Virus record (IMG/VR): IMGVR_UViG_3300035670_000589
Coordinates: 1 to 38,793 of that record
DNA from: a virus
Length of the DNA stretch: 38,793 bases
Reading direction: 5' to 3' (one strand)
The translations under genes were made by a program, and so were the position numbers. This document shows, piece by piece, positions 1 to 6,472 of the stretch (its first letter is position 1; every line of letters starts with the position of its first letter). The notes beneath the pieces were generated by a model that saw only the letters and a list, made by a program, of their open reading frames with translations, was not told the origin of the DNA and did not search any database.

Positions 1-84
1 TTAAACGTGAAAATATCTTTTATGCTTTCCCCGATATTCAATTTTATGACTATACGAAAATTGCTAACCGTCGCAATATTCCGT
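1..84. repeat. 84-bp terminal direct repeat, left copy (circle closure)
   Basis: Bases 1-84 are identical to bases 38710-38793. The reading frame of the GP88-like gene passes through the repeat without interruption, so the two ends are the same piece of sequence read twice. This is what a circular assembly graph, or a circularly permuted phage genome, produces. A true 84-bp terminal repeat in the virion would be unusually short and cannot be excluded from sequence alone. Confidence 0.95.
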
Positions 85-356
85 CAAACTATGATTTAAC
101 CTTTAGCTATAGCGGCGTTGCGGCGTTCCAGCCCTATGTCGCAAAAGCAATTGCCAATGGCGATCGAATTGCCGTTGTTTTCCGCAATCGCGCAATTGTT
201 GACGCAATGCTTGCCAATGGGGAAACATTTTTAGGGCTCCCCGTTGTCGACGGTGATGATAGCGACATACGGCACTTAGACCCCAAGGCGGCCATTGTGG
301 CGCTATATGCAAAAGGCAAGGCAAAGCTTGATCAATCTGGTTTTGTTGTCGGTTAA
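1..356 (+). CDS. GP88-like conserved phage protein, C-terminal part (gene split by the contig ends)
   Basis: The frame is open from base 3 to the TAA at 354-356 and continues the gene that starts at 38229. Joined across the 84-bp overlap, the product is 278 aa. This part carries the C-terminal half: a DIQFYDYTKI segment, an LTFSYSG segment, an AVVF strand and the conserved end VDGDDSDIRHLDPKAAIV followed by a GKAKLDQSGFVVG-type tail. These match a family I know from many phages as gene product 88 (GP88, also filed under DUF7227; accession from memory). Its molecular function is unknown. It belongs to the rightward micro-gene operon that begins at 37551 and is followed after 23 bp by the next small gene. 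Confidence 0.8.
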   Translation, partial: KRENIFYAFPDIQFYDYTKIANRRNIPSNYDLTFSYSGVAAFQPYVAKAIANGDRIAVVFRNRAIVDAMLANGETFLGLPVVDGDDSDIRHLDPKAAIVALYAKGKAKLDQSGFVVG

Positions 357-379
357 TTAAAACAGGAAAGGAAATTAAA

Positions 380-610
380 ATGCATCGGAAAATTTATGTC
401 ATTGCAAGTGAAATTGTCCGCGACTGGAAAAACCCAAACTATGCGGCAAGGCCTTATTTGCAGGCGATGCAATCAATCGAAAATATCGGTGATAGCTATT
501 TTGAAGATAGCGCAAAATTAGTTGTTTTGTATTTCCTGTCAAATGCAGGCACATGGCGCGGTGAAACGGCGAAACGGATTAAGGCAGAATTAAAGGAAAT
601 GGTGAAATGA
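380..610 (+). CDS. Hypothetical protein, 76 aa
   Basis: ATG at 380 lies downstream of an AGGAAAGGAA Shine-Dalgarno stretch, and the stop codon overlaps the next start in an ATGA arrangement at 607-610. The product is charged, with a helical look and a lysine-rich C-terminus, and has no signal peptide, membrane segment or cysteine motif. I do not recognise the family. The tight coupling to its neighbours, consistent frame and good ribosome binding site support it as a real gene of the micro-gene operon rather than a chance frame. Confidence 0.7.
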   Translation: MHRKIYVIASEIVRDWKNPNYAARPYLQAMQSIENIGDSYFEDSAKLVVLYFLSNAGTWRGETAKRIKAELKEMVK

Positions 611-762
611 AAAGCTTTGTAATCACCGACAACAATCCAAATGTGCCATATAGCAAAGAGGCAGTAGACCATTCGATACGTTCGCATAACCGCCATTCGC
701 GCCACAAAATAGGAAAGCGCGAAGCGCAATTGATACATGCTCTTTTAAAGGGAAGAGGATAA
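607..762 (+). CDS. Hypothetical basic protein, 51 aa
   Basis: ATG at 607 overlaps the upstream stop by 4 bp, an arrangement that suggests coupled translation, and AAGGA lies about 10 bases upstream. The TAA is at 760-762, one base before the next start. The 51 residues include a His/Arg-rich central stretch (SIRSHNRHSRHK) and a basic C-terminus, which would suit nucleic-acid binding, but I recognise no family. The case for it is position: without it there would be an unexplained gap in a densely packed operon. Confidence 0.6.
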   Translation: MKSFVITDNNPNVPYSKEAVDHSIRSHNRHSRHKIGKREAQLIHALLKGRG

Positions 763-763
763 C

Positions 764-970
764 ATGGACAGAATAGCTTATTCTTATGATCAAGCTTTAT
801 ATCGTCTAGCGATATATTGCCTAACCAATAAACAGGCAAAGGCGATCATGGCCGGTTGTCCGATTGCCGCCCGATTTAACGGCGCGCCATATTATTATCC
901 AGCGGACATTGACAAGGCCGCTGATAAATATCTGGCAAGCATAACCATTGACCATATCGGGGGTGAATAA
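764..970 (+). CDS. Hypothetical protein, 68 aa
   Basis: A strong GGAAGAGG ribosome binding site sits just before ATG 764, inside the end of the preceding gene. The product is tyrosine-rich (short YSYDQALYRLAIY and APYYYPADID segments) and predicted soluble. The stop TAA overlaps the next start in a TAATG junction at 968-972. I do not recognise the family. The central PIAARFNGAPYYYPADID could be a small fold with a metal- or nucleotide-binding loop, but that is only an impression. Confidence 0.65.
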   Translation: MDRIAYSYDQALYRLAIYCLTNKQAKAIMAGCPIAARFNGAPYYYPADIDKAADKYLASITIDHIGGE

Positions 971-1122
971 TGATAGATGTAAAAGCATGGCGCAAGGCGC
1001 GCAACTTAACGCAAGAAAAGGCCGCCGATATTTTAGGCATATCGCCTAGGCATATGCAGCGATTAGAAGCGGGCGATAGGCGATTAACCCAAACAATGGC
1101 TAAGCTTATGCAATTGTCATAG
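970..1122 (+). CDS. Small Xre/Cro-type helix-turn-helix regulator, 50 aa
   Basis: ATG 970 overlaps the previous stop (TAATG). The 50-aa product is almost entirely one HTH: a WRKARNLTQEKAADILGISP helix-turn-helix at about residues 7-26, then RHMQRLEAGDRRL with the recognition-helix pattern of the HTH_3 family (Q/R-x-x-x-x-E-x-G). It would bind DNA as a dimer. It is the last gene of the operon, directly before a strong intrinsic terminator and the palindrome-rich region in front of the terminase genes. A role in controlling this operon or the start of late transcription is plausible but inferred from position only. Confidence 0.75.
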   Translation: MIDVKAWRKARNLTQEKAADILGISPRHMQRLEAGDRRLTQTMAKLMQLS

Positions 1123-1144
1123 GCCTTGCCACAATCGATAGGAC

Positions 1145-1175
1145 AAGGGCGGCCATTGTGCCGCCCTTTTCTTTT
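1145..1175 (+). terminator. Intrinsic terminator closing the micro-gene operon
   Basis: A perfect 9-bp stem (AAGGGCGGC at 1145-1153, GCCGCCCTT at 1160-1168) with a 6-base loop is followed by a T-rich tail, TTTTCTTTT. It lies 22 bases after the stop of the HTH gene and points rightward. Confidence 0.85.
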
Positions 1176-1242
1176 GCTCTTTGCGGGCAATGACAGGCGA
1201 TAGGCGCGGTCGATTTTAAGGCGATTTGAGCATAGGGTAAGG

Positions 1243-1278
1243 GCGGCAGCTAGGTGACTAGCGGGCCGCTTTTCTTTT
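1243..1278 (+). terminator. Second hairpin with GNRA-type loop and T-rich tail
   Basis: GCGGC (1243-1247) pairs with GCCGC (1265-1269) and, inside it, CTAG pairs with CTAG around a GTGA loop; the two stems are separated by a small asymmetric internal loop. TTTTCTTTT follows. It could be a backup terminator for the micro-gene operon or a structural element of the packaging site. Confidence 0.45.
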
Positions 1279-1300
1279 GCGTCTAGCGGGCTTGTGGGCG

Positions 1301-1312
1301 GCCCCTAGGGGC
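1301..1312. repeat. Perfect 12-bp palindrome GCCCCTAGGGGC
   Basis: The sequence equals its own reverse complement over 12 bases. It lies in the non-coding region upstream of terS, close to a second CCTAGG at 1330-1335. It is a candidate protein-binding or nicking site within the putative packaging region. Confidence 0.5.
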
Positions 1313-1412
1313 ATTGCAGAGGCCCTATGGCCTAGGTTCTTCTGGCCGATCCGGCGGGGCGGGTGATTAGGAGTCCAAAGCATTTCCAGAGAGAGAAATT
1401 TCCAGACCCATT

Positions 1413-1431
1413 TTTGAAATATTGTTTCAAA
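1413..1431. promoter_or_regulatory. Inverted repeat TTTGAAA-N5-TTTCAAA upstream of terS
   Basis: Perfect 7-bp arms flank the 5-base spacer TATTG. The length and spacing are typical of operators for small dimeric HTH proteins, and the nearest such gene is at 970-1122. It lies about 110 bases upstream of terS. I found no convincing -35/-10 pair over it. Confidence 0.4.
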
Positions 1432-1541
1432 GACCGGCAACATTAAAATCATGGACAAAATCCGTCGTTGCTGGCAAGGTTGGCTTTAACTGAAATCAAC
1501 TGACCCAGATTGAGGATTTTTACCGAATTTCGGGAACCATT

Positions 1542-1982
1542 ATGAAGCAGGAACGGAAACCAACCACTGGCGGCGTGATCATAGGCTCATCCTATGACGA
1601 AGCCCGCACCCGCAAGATCAACGCCGAAGCTGAGATTGCGGAGTTGGAACTGGCAAAAATCAGAGGAACCCTCTGTCTGACCTCGGATGTGGTCAAGGCA
1701 TGGGAAACTGTGCTACATGCCTGCAAGGCAAAGTTCCTGTCGCTGCCCACGAAGGTGGCTCCGATCTTGGCGAACGAGACTGATGTGGCGGTCATCAAAG
1801 ACCACATGGAGAATGCTATAAGGGAGGCATTGCTTGAACTCTCAAATTATCAACCAGCAATTGATCCAGTCAACACGGGGGCCTCTACTCCAGAACCTAT
1901 TGCAGGCGATGAAGCGCCTGAACAGGCGGTAGCGCCAAAGAAAAAGGTTGGAAGGCCGAAGAAGGTTAATGCTATAGGTTGA
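1542..1982 (+). CDS. Terminase small subunit (Nu1-like), TerS
   Basis: The 146-aa product matches the body of phage DNA-packaging Nu1-like proteins: YDEARTRKINAEAEIAELEL, then AKIRGTLC, then an AWETVLHACKAKFLSLPTKVAP helix. TerS recognises the packaging site and loads TerL. The usual N-terminal winged HTH is mostly absent from ATG 1542. In-frame codons upstream, back to the TGA at 1491-1493, read LTQIEDFYRISGTI, which looks like the HTH start of Nu1, but no ATG/GTG/TTG is there, so 1542 is kept. The C-terminus ends in a basic KKKVGRPKK, an AT-hook-like tail that could supply DNA binding. It is followed immediately by an HNH gene and then TerL. Confidence 0.85.
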   Translation: MKQERKPTTGGVIIGSSYDEARTRKINAEAEIAELELAKIRGTLCLTSDVVKAWETVLHACKAKFLSLPTKVAPILANETDVAVIKDHMENAIREALLELSNYQPAIDPVNTGASTPEPIAGDEAPEQAVAPKKKVGRPKKVNAIG

Positions 1983-1983
1983 T

Positions 1984-2508
1984 ATGCTTAAAAAATGCTC
2001 AAAATGCCTTGAAGAAAAGATGGTGTCTGAATTTAACAATCAGAAATCTGGGCGCAATGGCAAATGCGCTCATTGCAAGGCTTGTGCACAAAAGTTATAC
2101 AAAGAATATAGAGAAAAAAACTTACAAAACGAACTTAAAAGAGCGAACGCATATAAGGCAAAAAATAAAGATAAAATGCTGAATTATTACAAAAAATACA
2201 GGCAAAAAAATCCACATATTAAGGCTCAAAATCAGGCCAAAAGAAGGGCGAATTTATCGAAAAGTCCTCTATCTTTTTTTTATAAAAAAGAGATAAATGA
2301 AATATATCAACTTGCCAAACAAAAATCTCTTTCGTTTGGTGAGGATTTTCATGTTGATCACATTTACCCCCTTAAAGGCAAGGATTTTTGCGGCCTCCAT
2401 GTTCCTTGGAATTTGGAAATATTGAAAGCAAAAGAAAATATGTCTAAGGGTAATAAGTTGCCAAATTTGCCTTCTATTAATTTTGATTGGCTGAAAAATG
2501 CTATTTGA
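1984..2508 (+). CDS. HNH homing-type endonuclease 1
   Basis: The N-terminus has a zinc-binding cysteine cluster (C5-x2-C8, C28-x2-C31-x2-C34). A long lysine-rich linker follows, then an HNH core: VDHIYPL at about 124-130, WNLEIL around 142-147 and NMSKGNK near 152. It should cut dsDNA with a divalent metal. The gene is visibly more AT- and Lys-rich than terS and terL and sits exactly between them, with its last 11 bases overlapping the terL start. This is the usual position of free-standing homing endonucleases in phages. It looks related in architecture to the second HNH gene at 14624. Confidence 0.85.
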   Translation: MLKKCSKCLEEKMVSEFNNQKSGRNGKCAHCKACAQKLYKEYREKNLQNELKRANAYKAKNKDKMLNYYKKYRQKNPHIKAQNQAKRRANLSKSPLSFFYKKEINEIYQLAKQKSLSFGEDFHVDHIYPLKGKDFCGLHVPWNLEILKAKENMSKGNKLPNLPSINFDWLKNAI

Positions 2509-4357
2509 TCCCTCTATAAGGCAACATGCTTTAGAGCGCATGGGCGAGGCAATGAAGCGCCTTACCCCGCCCCCGCGCATGAGTGTGGCTCAATGGGCTG
2601 ACGCAGAAAGACGGCTGGACTCTCAAAGTAGCGCGGAGCCGGGCCGCTGGGTAACAGCCCGCGCAGAGTATCAGCGCGGCATCATGGACTCTTGCTCTGA
2701 CCCGCTCGTTAAGGAAGTGGTGGTTATGTGCGGGGCGCAGCTTGGCAAGTCCGAAATGCTGCTAAACACCATTGGCTATCATATGGCGCATGATCCTGCA
2801 CCGATCCTGATGATGCAGCCTACAGTGGACATGGCGCAGGCTTTCTCTAAAGACCGCATCACGGCGGGCTTGCTTCGTTCAACTCCCTGCTTGCGGGAAA
2901 AGGTAAAGGACTCGAAGGCAAAAGATGCAAATAATACGACTCTGCACAAGGTATTCGCTGGTGGCGCTCTGTCTCTTGTTGGCGCTAACAGTCCATCTTC
3001 CCTTGCTTCTCGCCCGATCCGTGTCGTTCTCTGTGACGAAGTTGATCGATATCCCCCTTCTGCTGGTGAGGAAGGCGATCCGATTTCTCTGGCTAAGAAG
3101 CGAGCAGCTACTTTCTGGAACCGAAAGATAGTTCTGGTTTCCACGCCGACCAATCGCGGTGCCAGCCGGATCGAGTCTGCGTATCAGGAAAGTGACCAGC
3201 GCAAATTCTTGGTGCCTTGCAAGGATTGCGGGCATGAGCAGGAACTTGTCTGGGCGAACGTTCACTGGAGTGACGATAATCCGCACACAGCGCACTATAG
3301 CTGCCCAGACTGCGGCTCGATCTGGAGCGACATTGACCGGCACAGGGCTGTGTCCAAGGGGAAGTGGGTGGCCCAGAAGCCGTTCAACGGCGTGGCTGGC
3401 TTTCACCTGAATTCACTATACTCGCCGTGGACGGTGCTTTCGGATGCCGTCGAGGAATTTCTTTACGCTCGGCGCGATCCTATGCGCCTGAAGACTTTTG
3501 TTAACACCTTCTTTGGCGAGACATGGGAAGATCAGGGCGAGGGCGTAGATGACTACGCAGTGGCCCAGCGAAAGGAAGAATATGAAGGCATTCCTGAAGA
3601 GGTTGTGGTTCTTACTTGCGGTGTCGACGTTCAGGATGACCGTCTGGAACTCGAAATTGTCGGATGGGGAGCCGGTGAAGAAAGCTGGCAAATAGAATAT
3701 CACGTTCTGTACGGCGATCCGTCTTCGCCATCGCTCTGGGCAAAGTTAGATGAAATTATCTTAGCCACCTATGAGCATCCTTCCGGCGAACCTATGCTAA
3801 TTCGTGCAACTTGCATTGACTCTGGTGGTCACCACACCCGCGCAGTTTATAATTACGCCAAGACAAGGGCTGGGCATCGAGTGTTTGCGGTCAAGGGGGT
3901 CGGCGGCGAGGGTAAGCCGATTGTTGGCCGTCCGTCGCGCAACAATATTGGCAAGGTTCCGCTCTATCCAATCGGCGTGGATACCGCGAAAGAATTGCAT
4001 TACGCACGATTAAGGATCGAAGATGCTGGCGGCGGCTATTGTCACTTCCAAGCCAAGCGCGATGATGAATATTTTAAGCAATTGACGGCTGAAAAACAGG
4101 TTATTCGCTATCACAAAGGCTATCCAGCCAGAACTTGGATCAAAACGCGCACCAGAAACGAGGCCCTTGACGTTCGCGTTTATGCAATTGCGGCTTTTCA
4201 TATCCTGAACATTAATATAGATAGCATTGTGAAGCGATTTTATGCTAATATCGAGCGAAGGTCGGACATACCGGCTAAAAACGAAGAGGTGAAGCCTCAT
4301 CCGCTGGTTCCCAAGAAGGGTATTAAGCGTGGTGGTTTTGCTAATAGCTGGCGTTGA
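2498..4357 (+). CDS. Terminase large subunit (lambda gpA-like), TerL
   Basis: The 619-aa ATPase/nuclease translocates DNA into the prohead. A Walker A-type CGAQLGKS is at about 78-85, Walker B VVLCDE at 176-181 and a coupling motif STPTNRG at 215-221. A zinc-ribbon pair C241/C244 and C269/C272 is typical of the GpA family. The nuclease domain shows GVDVQDD (D377), CIDSGG (D441) and a C-terminal NEALDVRVY. The length is close to lambda gpA (641 aa). ATG 2498 overlaps the end of the HNH gene; later methionines at about residue 15 or 19 are possible alternative starts. Confidence 0.95.
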   Translation: MLFDPSIRQHALERMGEAMKRLTPPPRMSVAQWADAERRLDSQSSAEPGRWVTARAEYQRGIMDSCSDPLVKEVVVMCGAQLGKSEMLLNTIGYHMAHDPAPILMMQPTVDMAQAFSKDRITAGLLRSTPCLREKVKDSKAKDANNTTLHKVFAGGALSLVGANSPSSLASRPIRVVLCDEVDRYPPSAGEEGDPISLAKKRAATFWNRKIVLVSTPTNRGASRIESAYQESDQRKFLVPCKDCGHEQELVWANVHWSDDNPHTAHYSCPDCGSIWSDIDRHRAVSKGKWVAQKPFNGVAGFHLNSLYSPWTVLSDAVEEFLYARRDPMRLKTFVNTFFGETWEDQGEGVDDYAVAQRKEEYEGIPEEVVVLTCGVDVQDDRLELEIVGWGAGEESWQIEYHVLYGDPSSPSLWAKLDEIILATYEHPSGEPMLIRATCIDSGGHHTRAVYNYAKTRAGHRVFAVKGVGGEGKPIVGRPSRNNIGKVPLYPIGVDTAKELHYARLRIEDAGGGYCHFQAKRDDEYFKQLTAEKQVIRYHKGYPARTWIKTRTRNEALDVRVYAIAAFHILNINIDSIVKRFYANIERRSDIPAKNEEVKPHPLVPKKGIKRGGFANSWR

Positions 4358-4363
4358 GGGGTA

Positions 4364-4951
4364 ATGGCAAATCTTTTTGATGAAAGCAATGCTCCTGAAG
4401 GTGAGCCGCTAAAGATCGTAGCCGGCGACTTCATTCAGTGGAAAAAAACTTCGCTAGCGGAAAGTTACCCGCCTGCGACCCATAGTGCTGCCTATGTTGC
4501 GCGGATCACTGCCGGCGGCGCCAGCGAAATAACTATTCCTGCTACAGAGCGGACGGATTATTATCTTTTCGAAATTACCAGTGCAGCGTCGGCTGCTTTT
4601 GTGGCCGGCTATTATCATTGGCAGCTTGAAATCACCCAGACGGCGACCAGCAATCGCATCGTTGTCGAGCGCGGTGACTTCGAAATTATCCCAGACTTGG
4701 ATAACAACGGCGCTGACCCGCGCAGCCATGCTGAAATTATGCTCAGTAAGATTGAAAGTTTGCTTGAGGGTCGTGCTGACAAGGATGTTTCCTCTTACAG
4801 CATCCAAGGTCGCTCTATTTCCAAAATGAGCATCAGCGATCTCATCCAGTGGCGCGACTATTACCGCAAGGAAGTGGCAAAAGAGCGCCGCGACAACGCT
4901 ATTGCACTGGGCAAGCCCACTAAAACCACCGTGAAGGTTCGATTCCTATGA
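4364..4951 (+). CDS. gpW-like head-tail joining protein with an extra N-terminal beta domain
   Basis: The gene lies between TerL and portal, where lambda has W. Residues about 120-180 (AEIMLSKIESLLEGR, then SIQGRSISKMSISDLIQW) follow the gpW pattern of a helix, a short hairpin with an xxGR turn, and a second helix. Lambda gpW is only 68 aa. Here about 110 residues with alternating beta strands precede it, which looks like an added immunoglobulin-like or decoration domain. GGGG before ATG 4364 gives the ribosome site, and the gene overlaps the portal start by 4 bp (ATGA). Confidence 0.7.
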   Translation: MANLFDESNAPEGEPLKIVAGDFIQWKKTSLAESYPPATHSAAYVARITAGGASEITIPATERTDYYLFEITSAASAAFVAGYYHWQLEITQTATSNRIVVERGDFEIIPDLDNNGADPRSHAEIMLSKIESLLEGRADKDVSSYSIQGRSISKMSISDLIQWRDYYRKEVAKERRDNAIALGKPTKTTVKVRFL

Positions 4952-6435
4952 GTTTGTGGCGCGATATTCTGGGTTTGCCGTCCAAACCCTCTAAGATTTC
5001 AAAGCGTTCCTACCACGCAGCCAATACTGGTCGGCTTTTTGCCGACTTTTTGGCGTCCAGCCGCAGTCCTGATAGCGAACTGAAGTCTGACCTTGTCACC
5101 ATGCGTAACCGTTCGCGGGCGCTGGCGCGAGACGATGTCTATGTAAAGCGTTACTTGACACTACTGAAGACCAACGTGGTTGGCGATAATGGCATGACCC
5201 TACAGGTCAAAGCCCGTAATACCAACGGCTCAATGGACACCATTGGCAACCAGATCATTGAGGAATCCTTCTATACCTTTGGGCTGAAGGGTAACTGCAC
5301 CGCTGATGGCCGCCTAAGCTGGGTGGACTTGCAGAAATATGTGATGGAAGCCACGGCCCGCGACGGCGAGGCTTTCATTCAGGTGGTTCGCAACCGCGCC
5401 TTCCTGCACGGCATCGCATTCCATCCGATTGAGGCCGACTTGATCGATGAGCAGAAGAATGAGCGCCTGAAGGGTGGCGGACAAATCCGCATGGGCATCG
5501 AAGTTGACCAATATCAGCGCCCTGTTGCCTATTGGGTGAAGAAGAAGCACCCCGGCGACCACGATTTTGCCACCGTCACCGTGAATGAGTCCCAGCGCAT
5601 TGATGCGAAGAACATCATCCACGTTTATGACCCAATCCGCGCCGGTCAGAGCCGTGGCGAACCTTGGATGGCTTCTGCAATCAGCCAGTTGAAGATGCTG
5701 AACGCTCACCGCGAGGCAGAGTTGGTTGCCAGCCGCATGGCGGCTTCCAAGATGGGCTTCTTCACCTCTGACAGTGGCGAAGATGTGCCTGCCGACGATT
5801 ACGACAACAGTGTTCCGATCATTGATGCAGAGCCGGGGACGTTCCACCAGCTTCCCAATGGCGTCGACTTCAAGCCGTTTGATCCAAGCCATCCGGCAAC
5901 GGCATTCTCGGATTTCCAGAAAGGCATCCTGCGCGGCATTGCTTCTGGCCTCGGCGTGTCTTATGCCTCGCTGTCGAATGACCTTGAGGGAACTTCGTAC
6001 AGTTCGATCCGTCAGGGTGCGCTTGAAGAGCGTGACGCCTACAAGATGATGCAGAAGTTCCTTCTGGATCACTTTGTCATCCAAGCATACGCCACTTGGC
6101 TGCGCCATGTGATGGAGTTTGGCTATATTCCGATTCCAGTCACTCGCTTTGACAAGTTCTTCGCTGCAAGCCACTTCCGTGGGCGCGGCTGGCAGTGGGT
6201 TGACCCACAGAAGGAAGTCAACGCAGCCGTGGAAGCCATGCACAACGGCATTATGTCCATGCAAGATGTTGCAACGCAATATGGCCGTGACGTTGAGGAG
6301 ACGTTCAGCCAGTGGCAGCGCGATAAGGAAATGGCTGACCAGTTCGGTCTTGAACTGGCGTTCTTCCCGTTTGGCGCAAACAAGGCCAATAAGGGCAATG
6401 ACTCGGAACAACAAGAGCCTGCAATTGACGAGTAA
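4948..6435 (+). CDS. Portal protein (lambda gpB family)
   Basis: The 495-aa product fits the lambda-family portal, the dodecameric ring through which DNA enters and leaves the head. Typical segments are RARALARDD(V)Y-like near residues 52-62, NVVGDNGMTLQ, the RDGEAFIQVVRN strand, the FHPIEADLIDE segment and the IRAGQSRGEPWMA loop, followed by the long helical GTSYSSIRQGALEERDAYK region. It begins in an ATGA overlap with the gpW-like gene, so its translation is probably coupled. The antisense strand is open for more than 1 kb here, but it is only a shadow. Confidence 0.95.
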   Translation: MSLWRDILGLPSKPSKISKRSYHAANTGRLFADFLASSRSPDSELKSDLVTMRNRSRALARDDVYVKRYLTLLKTNVVGDNGMTLQVKARNTNGSMDTIGNQIIEESFYTFGLKGNCTADGRLSWVDLQKYVMEATARDGEAFIQVVRNRAFLHGIAFHPIEADLIDEQKNERLKGGGQIRMGIEVDQYQRPVAYWVKKKHPGDHDFATVTVNESQRIDAKNIIHVYDPIRAGQSRGEPWMASAISQLKMLNAHREAELVASRMAASKMGFFTSDSGEDVPADDYDNSVPIIDAEPGTFHQLPNGVDFKPFDPSHPATAFSDFQKGILRGIASGLGVSYASLSNDLEGTSYSSIRQGALEERDAYKMMQKFLLDHFVIQAYATWLRHVMEFGYIPIPVTRFDKFFAASHFRGRGWQWVDPQKEVNAAVEAMHNGIMSMQDVATQYGRDVEETFSQWQRDKEMADQFGLELAFFPFGANKANKGNDSEQQEPAIDE

Positions 6436-6472
6436 GGCAAATTGTTATATTGTTGCGTAAAGGGGTAATGCC

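Larger units (their letters stand above)
1176..1541. other. Non-coding region before the terminase genes; candidate packaging (cos/pac) region
   Basis: No convincing gene lies in these roughly 365 bases. They contain a hairpin with a GTGA (GNRA-type) loop at 1243-1269 followed by TTTTCTTTT, a direct repeat CTAGCGGGC at 1258 and 1284, a perfect 12-bp palindrome GCCCCTAGGGGC at 1301-1312, a GC-rich stretch at 1349-1367, and an inverted repeat TTTGAAA-N5-TTTCAAA at 1413-1431. In lambdoid and many other phages, the packaging signal lies next to or inside the small terminase gene. The assignment to packaging is by position and structure only. Confidence 0.45.

Noticed and set aside
1-84. Interpretation of the 84-bp end repeat as a transposon or true short terminal repeat
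   Set aside because: A single gene reads through it in frame and the copies are exact and at the very ends, which is what circular assembly produces.
1241-1250. GGGCGGCAGC resembles the lambda cosN start GGGCGGCGAC
   Set aside because: Seven matching bases followed by divergence is weak; the region is offered as a packaging candidate by context, not as a lambda-type cosN.
5314-6414. Long open frame (366 codons) on the minus strand opposite the portal gene
   Set aside because: It mirrors the codon structure of the strongly supported portal gene, has no recognisable domain or ribosome site, and would run against the late operon.
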